The notes under the pieces were generated by a model that was given only the letters and a program-made list of their open reading frames with translations, was not told the DNA's origin and searched no databases. The translations under genes and the position numbers were made by a program. This document shows positions 11,798-22,127 of a stretch of DNA of 64,000 nucleotides, piece after piece (position 1 is the stretch's first letter; every line of letters starts with the position of its first letter). The stretch is taken from positions 2,480,001 through 2,544,000 of the forward strand of contig JAAROD010000080.1 in assembly GCA_012274445.1 (NCBI GenBank). Reading direction: 5' to 3'. Origin of the DNA: Sclerotiophoma versabilis (taxonomy: Eukaryota; Ascomycota; Dothideomycetes; Pleosporales; Didymellaceae).

Positions 11798-12105
11798 CTG
11801 ATCGAAGTGTTATAGAAGACGTCAAACTCGCAAAGTTCTTGAGGTTTGTTGATGGTGTGACGTCGAAACACAGACGCGACTGCTTGCCAGACGCGGCTAG
11901 CCATTCCTCTTTCAGCCTTAGCGTGGTGCAGGGATAATGACGATGAAGCTCTCCGCCAAAATTTCCAGAGCTCCAACGTCAAAGACAACATCACAACCAG
12001 GAGAGATAAACGCCCGTAGTCCAGTCCCAGCACTCAGTCACGTGCATCCACGCCTCGCGACTTCGAAATCGAGAAATAAACCTTCCAACACCTCTGCGCC
12101 ACACA
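11798..12105. promoter_or_regulatory. divergent promoter between PLD-like gene and RRP4
   Basis: 308 bp separate two start codons facing away from each other, so this segment must carry both promoters. No specific operator motif is claimed. Confidence 0.6.
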
Positions 12106-13128
12106 ATGGGCGTCTCAATCCTCCCTCCCAGCGCACCGCTCCCACCCCGCCGCGATGCGCCCGCCGACGACAGCGACGTCGACATGTCCGACGACGAACT
12201 CCCCACCTCAAACAGCACCGCCATAGTCACACCGGGTGAACACATCACCAGCGACCCCCAATGGATGCGCGGGCACGGCACATACGTCCCAGCCGGCAGC
12301 GGGACCATCATCTCCACGGTAGCAGGCCATTTGCACAAGACGAACAAGCTGCTCTCCGTGCAACCATTGCGGGCGCGGTACCAGCCTGAGATTGGCGACT
12401 TGGTCATTGGCCGCATTGTGAGCGTGCAAACGAAGAAATGGAGTGTCGACATCGCCGCGCCTATGCTCGCCAACCTGCCCCTCTCATCGATCAATCTGCC
12501 CGGCGGTATATTGCGAAGGAGAACGGCAGTAGACGAATTGAACATCCGCACCTTCTTCTCCGAGGGCGATCTGCTCGTTGCGGAAGTGCAGTCGCTGCAT
12601 CAGGACAACACAGCCTCGCTGCACACGCGCTCGCTGAAATACGGAAAGCTGCGCAACGGGCTGTTCACATCGTTAACGGGCGCCGGTGGCGGTATTCTAT
12701 CGCGCAAGGGAGGCGTGGTGAGGAGCAGACGACAGGTCTTCACACTCAACACTGCGGCGGGCGAGATCGATGTGGTGTTGGGGGTTAACGGGTACATTTT
12801 CATCTCAAAACACACTGCTGTCGCTGCCTCGACGACGGAAACTGGAATCAACCGCCTCGACGAACAGGTCACTGAGACGCTGTACTCCAGCCAGAACGAC
12901 GAGATCGAGGCCCCAGTGCTGAAGGAAATCACGCGCGTCAGCACGTTGATCAAGGGCTTGATGGCGTGTGGGGCCAAGGTCGACGAGGACACGATCGTGA
13001 AGGTGTACGAAGGCGCTGTGGAGCTGGAAGCTGAGGAGCAGAGTCTGGGCGGCGTGGAGAAGGGCGTTGGGGCTAAGGGCGTCGTCGAGGCTGTGCTCGC
13101 CAGGCTGGCGGTCGAGAATGCCGGTTGA
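12106..13128 (+). CDS. RRP4: Exosome complex RNA-binding subunit Rrp4
   Basis: An intronless 340-codon gene. After an acidic N-terminal stretch it shows the Rrp4 block YQPEIGDLVIGRIVSV (start of the S1 domain, about residues 88-165), then TRSLKYGKLRNG and a KH-type region containing VVLGVNGYIFISK (about residues 180-300). Rrp4 is one of the three cap subunits (with Csl4 and Rrp40) that feed RNA into the exosome barrel for 3'-5' processing and decay in nucleus and cytoplasm. Length is close to yeast Rrp4. Rrp40 is the nearest alternative, but the long N-terminus and the KYGKL motif favour Rrp4. Its promoter is shared with the PLD-like gene. Confidence 0.88.
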   Translation: MGVSILPPSAPLPPRRDAPADDSDVDMSDDELPTSNSTAIVTPGEHITSDPQWMRGHGTYVPAGSGTIISTVAGHLHKTNKLLSVQPLRARYQPEIGDLVIGRIVSVQTKKWSVDIAAPMLANLPLSSINLPGGILRRRTAVDELNIRTFFSEGDLLVAEVQSLHQDNTASLHTRSLKYGKLRNGLFTSLTGAGGGILSRKGGVVRSRRQVFTLNTAAGEIDVVLGVNGYIFISKHTAVAASTTETGINRLDEQVTETLYSSQNDEIEAPVLKEITRVSTLIKGLMACGAKVDEDTIVKVYEGAVELEAEEQSLGGVEKGVGAKGVVEAVLARLAVENAG

Positions 13129-13608
13129 AGATGGCGCTTAACAACAAATAATTCATCATCACCAGCCATGTAAGATTTGCCCATCTATCGCATCCGCGAG
13201 GCACCAGTCCAGCCTCACGAAGCAGAGGAGCACGCTCAGGCCTTCAGCCTTGTGCACTCGGACAGCAAGGCCTTCAGGCTAATGCCAGGACCGCGCTTGC
13301 GACGGTGACTCCAGTAGCTGTAGAAAGAAGACGCTGCATATTCAGAACGGGAGCAACGGCACGACGAATTGATAATTATGCTGATTTGATTACATTGATC
13401 TGATTACTATTCTGATGTGTGAAGTATCTATAACCTTCGTGCTATATACGCATTACCTCACCAGGACAGTAAATACGTTACGTTGTACAACTTAACAAAA
13501 CAATTCCCATCACCGCTCGTTAATCTATGAGCCTGCGACGGAACGAGCTACGTGTGAGTGCCTAGTCGAGTCAACTCCAGCCTCGAAACCGGGCGAGTCA
13601 AAACCGTC
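13129..13608. other. intergenic region between convergent genes RRP4 and wetA-like
   Basis: 480 bp between two stop codons on opposite strands, expected to hold both 3' UTRs. Nothing else is recognised. Confidence 0.5.
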
Positions 13609-15294
13609 CTAGCTCTCGAAAACACACAGCCCTTCGCGCTCCAACATCTTTAGCCTCTCCAAATCGCCACCGGCTTCCATTACTGCTTTCACCGCCGCTT
13701 GACTTAGCTTCCGTCGCTTCTCGGCGGCTTCCTTCTCGCGCCGCGCTTTAGTCTTGCTACTCCCGCTTGGTGCTACGCCGGTGAGGATCTTCCTGCTGTC
13801 GTCGGGCGTGAAGTTGACGAAGCCGACATTTGCAGAGCTCATGGCGCGCGCACTGCCGTGCGACGACTGGCTCGACTTGCGCCGGGATGACGCGGTGGAT
13901 GTGCGCGCTGCCTGGCCTGAGGGGCGGCGGCGGTGGAAGCGCGGCTGCGGTGTTGGGCTGGGGGAGCGGGAGAGTGGGCGCGTACCAATGGGAACCATGT
14001 TCTCAGGGTGCGGTTGTGAGTGGGTGGCGTGGTTTGGCTGTGTGGGGTAAACTGCTTGGTGATAGGAGGCCATCTCCGGCTGCGATGTGTACTCGCTCAT
14101 ATCGTTGAAGCTGGACATGTCGCATGAGATCCCCAGGCCGGCCATGGACATGGGGATGCTTTGCGATGTGGTGCGTGCGTGGGATTCGCGGTGCGTGGGA
14201 TATGGCTGTTGTGCCATGGGCATGGAGTCGTCATTCCACCAACCTGCTGTCTTGGTGCTGGAGAAGTCTTGAGAGCAGGATGAGAAAGCAAAGTCAAGGG
14301 CCGGTGAGTCGCCAGGGCCCCACGTTGTCATTGGTATCCTGAGAGAGCTGGGTGGGGTAAAGGCTGAGAGTGCCGCACTTGATGCGGCTGAGGAGTAGGT
14401 CAGGCCCATATTCTGGCTGAAGGGATCGCTGCTGTTGGACACGCCGATGGCTGGCGATGCTTGGGGTGTGAGTTGGTAGTTGGAGAAGCCCATGTCTGGA
14501 GAAGAGCCGCCCTCGACAATCGGTGATCGTGTGGTGGTGTAAGGCTGCTGATGTTGGTGCTGTACAAAGAAGCCATCTGCGCATTCATCCTGGCCCAGCT
14601 TTGTGGAGGAAGGTGGTGAGTGCAGGTTGATAGGGAGCACATGCGCGTGTAGGTCAACCGCGCTATCCATCTTGCGTGCCCACATGTGGGGAACAGGTGC
14701 GCGATAATATGAGGGGTGCATCATTTTGGCGGTTTTCGCAAAGCTCGAACTCGGGCACTTCTTCAAAGACTTCTGAACTCCACGTGTGACTGATCGGTCC
14801 GGAAACGACTGAGCCTTCTTGATGCACTTGGCGTTGGTGCTGGTACTGGTGGCGATAACAGGTCGTGGTGTGGAAGGCTGAGAAATGGATCGCAGTTGGT
14901 TCCTCTCAAGTTCGAAAAGGTCCTCGAAGCTGAGCGTGTCACTTTCGCTTGAATTTGACTTGCCACGGGGCTGGCTATAGTTCACTGAAGAGCCACCTGA
15001 ATCAGAGGATAAGGTTGGGTTTTGAGAGCTCAGTTGCGTAGCTTTGTGCCAAGGCTCTGTATCCCGATGGAGGATAGGTGTAAAGCCAAAAAGATCATTT
15101 TCACTTGACGAGGATAGGTCAAAGAGGTGTGCCAGATCGTCGGGTCCAGAGTGGTCGGCAGCAGAAGTAGGCAACTGCTGGAACAGATCTGTCTCAACGT
15201 AGCTCTCAAAGAGTTGGTCTAGCTCAACGGCCTCCGTCTCTTTGTTGATCGGCCGCATTGGGATTTCGGAGGGGTAGCGTAGTAGATGGGCCAT
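13609..15294 (-). CDS. wetA: WetA-like developmental regulator of conidial maturation
   Basis: A 561-residue frame using the ATG at 15294, the first in frame; the open frame continues further upstream without an ATG. The protein is mostly low-complexity Ser/Pro/Gln/His. It has an acidic N-terminal block (LDQLFESYVETDLF) and a strongly conserved-looking C-terminus, VGFVNFTPDDSRKILTGVAP followed by SGSSKTKARREKEAAEKRRK, which I recognise as the WetA C-terminal signature. WetA acts in the BrlA-AbaA-WetA pathway and controls spore wall completion, trehalose content and dormancy. A small upstream exon is possible. Identification rests on the C-terminus only. Confidence 0.72.
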   Translation of the reverse strand: MAHLLRYPSEIPMRPINKETEAVELDQLFESYVETDLFQQLPTSAADHSGPDDLAHLFDLSSSSENDLFGFTPILHRDTEPWHKATQLSSQNPTLSSDSGGSSVNYSQPRGKSNSSESDTLSFEDLFELERNQLRSISQPSTPRPVIATSTSTNAKCIKKAQSFPDRSVTRGVQKSLKKCPSSSFAKTAKMMHPSYYRAPVPHMWARKMDSAVDLHAHVLPINLHSPPSSTKLGQDECADGFFVQHQHQQPYTTTRSPIVEGGSSPDMGFSNYQLTPQASPAIGVSNSSDPFSQNMGLTYSSAASSAALSAFTPPSSLRIPMTTWGPGDSPALDFAFSSCSQDFSSTKTAGWWNDDSMPMAQQPYPTHRESHARTTSQSIPMSMAGLGISCDMSSFNDMSEYTSQPEMASYHQAVYPTQPNHATHSQPHPENMVPIGTRPLSRSPSPTPQPRFHRRRPSGQAARTSTASSRRKSSQSSHGSARAMSSANVGFVNFTPDDSRKILTGVAPSGSSKTKARREKEAAEKRRKLSQAAVKAVMEAGGDLERLKMLEREGLCVFES

Positions 15295-16824
15295 GAAGAA
15301 TAATTTTCCGTTAGAGAGCTGACCTGGTACTTGGAATAGGACCTGCGAATGATGTGGCGAAGGGGATACCGAGTGACGAGCCGTAGATGTAACGCGTCTT
15401 GTACCTTGCAGGTATCTCGATTCGAGGGACACAGAGATGCAGGGACAGATGTGGAGTGTCCAACGATGCAGTGGATGCTGGATACAAACAATCAAAACAA
15501 GCAAACCTGGATATATACTCTCGCATCTTGGTACTCAAGAGTTCTTTCCAACCTCTCCTCGACAACTGCATTCCAGGTTGTATCGAACTATTATTGGGGA
15601 GCCAGGGCGGAATGAGGATGACCTAAGCCACTGTCCTCTTGTTTCAGGCTCGCTTGAGGCGTCTATAGTGGCCGAAGGGTCAAATGTCAGTGCACCTGGG
15701 GAATCGAGGTGGTTGGGCGGCCCTTAGCGGGTGCACCCAGGATGAAGCACGCTGGTTGCAGCCACACAGCGTCGCTATTGGGTTGCATTCTCGCTTATCT
15801 TGCCAGACCCGCAGGTACCCGTTACACAAGAGTCGCTTCTCTGCCCATCTTTGTTGACCGCAGTTGGCTCACTGTAAGGCTGTAGTTGCTGACGCTGTGC
15901 ACCTTTGAGGCTCTTGTGCCGGCTGTTTCATCTCGTGATATCATCGGAGAATAATTCGAAGATTACTGCAGGATGCGACCGAGCGTCATTCGCGCTTGAT
16001 CGATATGGTGGTGACGTGCCATGTCGTTCATTGCAACGGCTCGCTTAGCCAACCCACTCGAAAACCGAGTGTATGGAATGCAGTCTACGAACATGCCGCA
16101 AGCAGCCACTCCCAACCTGGCTTATCGAGAGAACTCAGACTTTGACGCTGAAGTAGACAGACAGCGATTGGCTGACATAAGAAACTGGGCATCCGAAAGG
16201 GAAATGGATAGAGAGATCAGTCTAGAGGAACGGCCCAGAGCTGGGGAACAAAGAAAAGCGATGTCCGGCAAAACAGCGGATAAGCAAAATCTTGCTGATG
16301 ATGATGGTTGAGACAGAACATAGCGTGAGTGGTATAGCACGTGCCTTTTGCGAGCGGGAGCTCCGAGTCCCAGCTGATAGGTTGGAGTGGACGATCTGTG
16401 GCGAAGGGTGGCGCGATGAGGGGCACAGCATGATCGTGACAAGCCCATGGTGTTGACCGTGGACGCGGTCTTGCGCTCGTGGGCAGCGGCAGGTTGTGCC
16501 AATTCTGGCTGGGTAAGGAGTGCCCTTGCGTTGCCTTGGTATCCAACGCGTTGTTTGTCACACACTCTCCTGTTCATCGAGTTGAGACAATGCGACGAGG
16601 CCAGTGCTGTCGAGAACAAAGAAACCGCACATAGCAGTGGTTGTTTGGTGTTTCGAGTGAACTGGCCTCGGTGAAACCATCCGCCGCCAACAGGCAGGCG
16701 CGACCCGACCCTCTGCGGCAGCTCCGAGGAACATGCGCGCGACACTATTGTTTACTACCCTCACGCAGTCTGTTCACACACTTGTACACACAGTTCGGTT
16801 CTCCATTACCTAGTGCACGTCGCA
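15295..16824. other. intergenic and promoter region between wetA-like and TMEM234-like genes
   Basis: 1.5 kb between divergent genes. A long upstream region would suit a developmentally regulated gene such as wetA. It includes one weak small open frame (16021-16311, listed separately). No other gene is supported. Confidence 0.45.
16021..16311 (+). CDS. possible small protein of 96 residues, unrecognised
   Basis: An ATG-initiated frame of 96 codons, rich in charged residues (a central D/E/R block) and without Cys, signal peptide or membrane segment. I do not recognise it. A minus-strand frame of 207 codons overlaps it, so it could simply be chance. Listed because composition is protein-like and it has its own ATG. 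Confidence 0.22.
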   Translation: MSFIATARLANPLENRVYGMQSTNMPQAATPNLAYRENSDFDAEVDRQRLADIRNWASEREMDREISLEERPRAGEQRKAMSGKTADKQNLADDDG

Positions 16825-17381
16825 ATGGATCCAGATACGCCTATCAGCAACGACGCCCAACCGTCCATCTTCCGCTGGATCCTCGGGTTCCTGATGGTCG
16901 GTGCGTGTTGGGGGCTCACGACACCATTCATGCGCAAGGCTGCTATGAACTATAGTGCACCAACACACCCGGCTTTGACCGATCCCAACAACTCGGCGTT
17001 GAAGAAAAAGGCTCTTGGCATTTGGTATGCTGTGAAAGGGGTGCTGAGCAGGCCGGCATATGCCATACCGCTGCTGCTGAATGTCACGGGCAGTGTCTGG
17101 TTCTTCATCTTGATTGGCAAGGCTGGCGAGTGCTACACTGCGTCTGCGCTCCTTGCGAGAGGCTAACCGTCGGCAGAGCTAAGCCTTACTGTACCAATCA
17201 CAAACTCGCTGGCATTCATGTTCACAGTGCTGGGCGAGTGGTGGGCAGAGAAGAAGGTCATCAGTAGAGGTAGGTTGCATGTCCTCATGCCTGACAAACC
17301 TGCTGACAAGGCACAGACACGTGGATAGGCTTGGGCCTGGCACTCGGCGGTATCGCGCTCTGTGTGCAGAGCAAATCATAG
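16825..17381 (+). CDS. TMEM234-like small multispan membrane protein (3 exons)
   Basis: Exons 16825-17125, 17177-17269 and 17317-17381 give 152 residues. The ATG at 16825 opens directly onto a hydrophobic segment GFLMVGACWGLTTPFMRKAA. Later segments are IPLLLNVTGSVWFFILIGKA, ELSLTVPITNSLAFMFTVLG and WIGLGLALGGIALCVQ, matching the four-helix TMEM234 family (EamA-like fold). The molecular function of the family is not well known. Intron 1 (51 nt) begins with GCGAGT, not GT: a GC-AG intron with branch point GCTAAC. Intron 2 (47 nt) is GTAGGT...CAG with branch point GCTGAC. The stop lies only 31 bp from the stop of the convergent PhyH gene. Confidence 0.82.
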
Positions 17382-17412
17382 TTGTTATTCTCCACCACCG
17401 CCATGCTCGTTT

Positions 17413-18384
17413 CTATGCACCAACGCTCAGCTTCGAGAACCCCGTCGCGGGCGGCTGCAGCCAATTCCTCTCGTCGTACTTCTCCTCGCCCTCGATAACG
17501 TGGAAGGTGTAGATATTGCGGCTCTTCTGGCTGGTGTTCTTCTCACTCTTGTGCAGGATGTTGCCATGGATGAGCACGAGCGTGCCAGCCTTGACCTCGC
17601 CCATATCGTACGCCTCCTCTTTGTCAGAAGCAGGCTCGGTCTGCAGGCCCTTGGGAAACTGCGGCCCGTCGTTATCGATGAAGCCGGTGCCCTCCCTGCC
17701 GTTTTCCCCCGTCCGCACGAACCTCTGCTTGATGGGCGCGCGCCTGTGACTCCCTGCTGCGAAGCTCAAGCACCCGTTCTCCTTGGTCGCGTCCTCGAGC
17801 GCATACCAATACCCAACAGCACTTGGCGGGTTTGTGTATAGGAAGGTGCTGTCCTGGTGGGGAGGTACTGCGCCGCCGATTTCAGGCTGCTTGCAGATGA
17901 CCATGGACTGGAGGACGCGAGGGTCGCGGAAGCCGAGGTCGCGTGCAATGGCCGCGTTTTTCGTTGAGAGGGAAATTTCGCGGAAGGAAGGGGACAGCTC
18001 GTGCAGGTAGTGGCCGATCTTGTTGATGGCGCGCTCCTTGGGCTTGCTCAGGTGGCCAGACTTGTCGAAGGCATCTAAATCGCATTAGCTACGCAGCTCT
18101 TCACATGGCCTACGTGCAACAATACCTTCCTCGAAGAAGAAGCGCACCTTGTCTCCCGATTCCAGGAAGTATGCGTCGCCGACGTGGTCTGCGCCATCAT
18201 CGCCACCAGTCGAGAACTTGGTCATTGGGTGGTCCTTTAGCTCAAAGTCGTGCAGCATCTTGTCGGTATCAGCCAACAGCTGCTTGACTGTGTCTTGTGA
18301 CAGCGCGTCTGGGATCAGCAGATAGCCATTCTCGTTGAAGAAGTTGATCTGTTCAGACGTGAGCCCTTGCGTTGATGCTGCCAT
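17413..18384 (-). CDS. Phytanoyl-CoA dioxygenase (PhyH) family protein, 2 exons
   Basis: Exon 1 is 18384-18126 and exon 2 is 18074-17413, with a 51-nt intron (GTATTG donor, TTTAG acceptor, branch GCTAAT); 306 residues. It starts LTSEQINFFNENGYLLIPD, the typical PhyH opening. The Fe(II) facial triad is visible as H159-Q-D161 (PPHQDST) and a distal His, probably H261 (HGNILHKS). The fold hydroxylates substrates with 2-oxoglutarate and O2. Similarity is to PHYHD1-like proteins in the general family rather than to a known biosynthetic enzyme. There is no obvious targeting signal. It is tail-to-tail with the TMEM234-like gene. Confidence 0.87.
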
Positions 18385-21300
18385 GACACTTGCGCCTGTC
18401 TTAGGATTTGGTCGATTGAGGTTGTCCGTTCAGGCAATGCGCACGCACGATAAATCCGCAAGAAATGGTCAGCAACGTGGCTAGCTACCGTCGGAGACGG
18501 CCGCCCCTTCTCGTGGATGGGGTGAGCTCCATCCTGCTTGCCCCACCACTGCCCCGCGCTTTGCTCTGAGCCGAGGACAGACCTTGTGCAGCAGAGCAGA
18601 ACATCATACATGACGTCCTGCCATGGGCCATGCAACAGCTTACCAAAATGCATCCTTGGTCAGCACCCCTCACGTCGTCTTCACGTGCCTAAGGATCCCT
18701 CATCCAGAAGCGGCTGATAGACAGCGAACAGCTCAGCCACCAGAAGCTGCTGTCAGATTTTCCGAGGTTAAAGTGTTCGTTCCTACGACAGCCAATTTAT
18801 AAATGGATTTAGTTGAAGCATATTCCTACTCCGTCAGCTATTTGATTGAACATCGTCCTCGCTTGACATTCTTGGTTCTTATATGATATGCTGCTAGTCA
18901 GCACTTGGACGGCTATGCTCTGACGCTGGAATCTCCACACCTTTGCGCGAGAACAGGAAGCCCCAAAGCGTAAGCCATACAAGCAAAGACGTTTGGGTCA
19001 TAATAAATAACAAATTCAAATCTATGGCATTTTGGGTTTGGTCGAAAAGGAGTAGCGTGTTGTAATGGATTGCAAAAAGTCTATACACCAACTTCTATTG
19101 GAGATGTTCGAGAACGTGATGAAAACAAACAGCCGGCATCTCATCAGTTTTACAAAAGAATTATCCAGTCTACAGGCCTGGCACCCTCACATCTGACTGG
19201 CTTGAAAGCGCTCTATCTAGCTTAAAAGCGCTTCTGTATGCTATCGCAAACGTTGAATATCACCGCTGGTACCATAGTTCCACAGACTCCACGATGGCTT
19301 TTGAGATTGCGACGCCGTATAGGTCGCCGGCAAACGCCCAAAGGCTACCTGTAATAGTCGCACTAGGTTTCAAACCTGCAAACGTTAGACATGAAGTTGT
19401 AACTGCCACATCCGCACTGCGTCAATCCTCTAATGTGGCCTGCTGGTCGTATTCGACTCAGGATGCGACATTATTTGGACTGTCTTCCTGTGGCCCTTGG
19501 TGAAGACACAATCCAACCCAGCGCTGAATCAACGACTTCCAGTCCGACACCACCAAAAGCTGTCAAGTCCGCGCAAAAAAAAAAAAAAAAAAACACACAT
19601 AGTAGCTGAGCTGCTTGTCAAGATGCCACCGATCGTCATGGGACACCCGCCCTTCAAGATTCAAAACCTCACAATCATCAGGATAAGACCCAATTTCGAT
19701 GGCGACTCACTGTACACTGCACCTTCCATTCGTTCCGTGTCATCAATCTACCCAATGTCATCGTACAGGTCTTCAATTGTACGCGTGAGTCTATTAAACT
19801 CTTGAAGATCGTGATCGCTACGTACGCTAATATGCTGCAGCACCGACGCATAGCTCATCGCTGAGAACGACGACCAGCACTCAGACCAATATACTAAGGC
19901 CATTGTAAGATGATATTATGCGCACTAGTGGTACAGTACTGAAGGGTACACGAAGATACTGAATTGTCTACCGTTTACCGAGCTCGAACAGTTGATTTAC
20001 GATATGATGTATCAAGATTAAGAGATCGGAAACATCCTTGACATGTCACATTCATTGAAGCTCTATTGAAGGAACAACAGGCGGAACCTCAACTATGCGA
20101 AGAAAGTGAAGGGAGATTTAGTTTCAACGCAATGGACCTACCACACTCACAAAACCACGGGTCACCACCTTGGTCCAACCTGTGATGAAATTTGAGACGC
20201 CTGACAACTTTCAATTGTCCTCGGACGTCACAGAAAAGTACAGATTACGACGGCACGTTACGCTCCAGTCTCGCTCTTTTCTTACTCTTGAGTATAAGTG
20301 TGTCTTTCTTCACCAGAGCTTTAAATCCTTTGGCAATCTGCTCTAAGCAACGATGCTTGCATATGCCTGCTAACACTCCAGAAAGAGACTAAAACGCATA
20401 GGGCATGACGGTATAGACCAGTTCCCCATGAGTTGCGTGCAGTTGCACAGTAACTGAGAACACAGCATAGTGCAGCGCTCGAGAAAAATTCGATGTCTTG
20501 TTCCTCCATACAAACAGCATCCTGCCCGTCATGAAATGACTCAACTTTCAAAGACGTCAGTTTAATCCGGTAGATTCGCCATGTTCTTATGCCAGGCGTC
20601 ACGCAGAGGAATTTTGGACCTGTTCCTCTAAACTCCATGCTTCGGACACACTAATTTGCCCCATACATCGGTGTGTGTTTCGGAAATACCGTTGTATCTG
20701 CCTACGTCAAGGAAGTTCCTGTCGACAGTGTCGTATATCGTTCAGTATGTGACTAGTTTGCGGCAAGGGCTAGTGATTAGGGGCCACTATCTAGGGACAA
20801 CTACGGATCTAGGAAGAAAAAAATAAGGCTTGTGTAGGAAGTCCCGAAACATCGAGCGCAGGTGCGTACATGCTTTTGCTGGTCAACAGCCCAGACCGGA
20901 TGAAATTCTGTATTCTGCTGCCCTTGCCGAACAGTCGGTAGTTAAGAATATCAGACTTTGGCTTTTCCGACAAGGAGTCCCCTGGTGAGGACGCTGCTAT
21001 GCTGTTGAGATGTCGAAGATTACTGGATCGGGTTGTCGATGATACGGTTGTAGTAATAGGTTCTTAGCCAGAAAAGTAACATTAGTTTTTGACCACCCTA
21101 ATACTTCCCTGAGCTCAGGAATATTGTCAAAGTAACTTCACTTGTTGGTATTTCACAACACTGTTTCATATGTTATCGCAACCAAAGCGTGGACTTTGTT
21201 CGAGTTGTTAGATCGCCAAAGCTTATGAACTTCGGAGTCTCAAGCCCATGCAGGTCATGTAACGCTCTCTCGAAATTCTAGAACTGCAGAATTCTACTGA

Positions 21301-22127
21301 ATCCCAAGTCGTTCAGCACGTGCCAGTCGTGTGGACGTGTTTGACTTATGGTCTCGACAACGGCACAGTGACTCTTGGACACAGCGCGGCGCATAGATAA
21401 CCGCCGTACAATATACCCATATAGCTGGATAATATTCCTATCATGAGAAGATAAAATTCCTAAATGGAGAAATGTTCTGGCTTCCATGTATAATGTCAAG
21501 TCAAAAGCTCGTACTTCACCAGCCTCCACCGCCACTACCGCCACCACAGCCACCATAGCCACACCCCAGCCACTGGTCGACTTTGCAAGGCTGTTTTAGT
21601 ACTTTGCAACACGTGAAATGGCGAAGCTCAAACTCCTGCACCTGCACTGCCTCCAGAACTGGACCCGACTGCAGGCAAAGCAGACCATGATGTCGCCAAG
21701 CCCTGCATGTCAATGCACGTCCAGCGGTGAAGACGAACGTGCCGCACTCTAGCGGCGGAGTCGCCCCGCGGACTAGTAATATTCAGCCAATGGCCTGGCT
21801 AGGCCCTGTTCTGTAGGTCGGTCCAACCTGTCTGCCAACAAACCCACTGTGTAAAACAGTGACGTCTGAGGAGCCCCTCAAGCGTCATGGACGTAAACAA
21901 CGCGTCGTCTCCTGTTTGTTGTGTTCAGCTTGCCGTTTCAGGCTGCTTCTCGACCCGTGCGATCGATCTCCTGCAGATCCAGCTCTCCGAAGCATGACTC
22001 TACCCCACTTGCACCCACATGGTCGTATAAGATGCTCAGCCTCCAACGTGTCTTGACCTGCTCATCTCTATTCCCTTTGTGATCAATCCGCCTACTTACC
22101 ACATCGTTTATTGATACAGAGACAATC
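18385..22127. other. 3.7 kb intergenic region, no gene recognised
   Basis: Only short frames are seen. Notable features are a run of 19 A at 19575-19593 and a Gly-codon-rich stretch near 21515-21560 (minus strand) with no supporting domain. A 105-codon ATG frame at 20321-20638 (minus) is unrecognised. The long gap could hide small or non-coding genes. Confidence 0.4.

Noticed and set aside
19575..19593. A19 homopolymer as a retroposon poly-A tail
   Set aside because: No coding remnant or target-site duplication is visible around it.
21516..21713. Gly-rich minus-strand frame
   Set aside because: The Gly codons come from a CCx-rich simple-sequence patch; no start context, domain or signal peptide.
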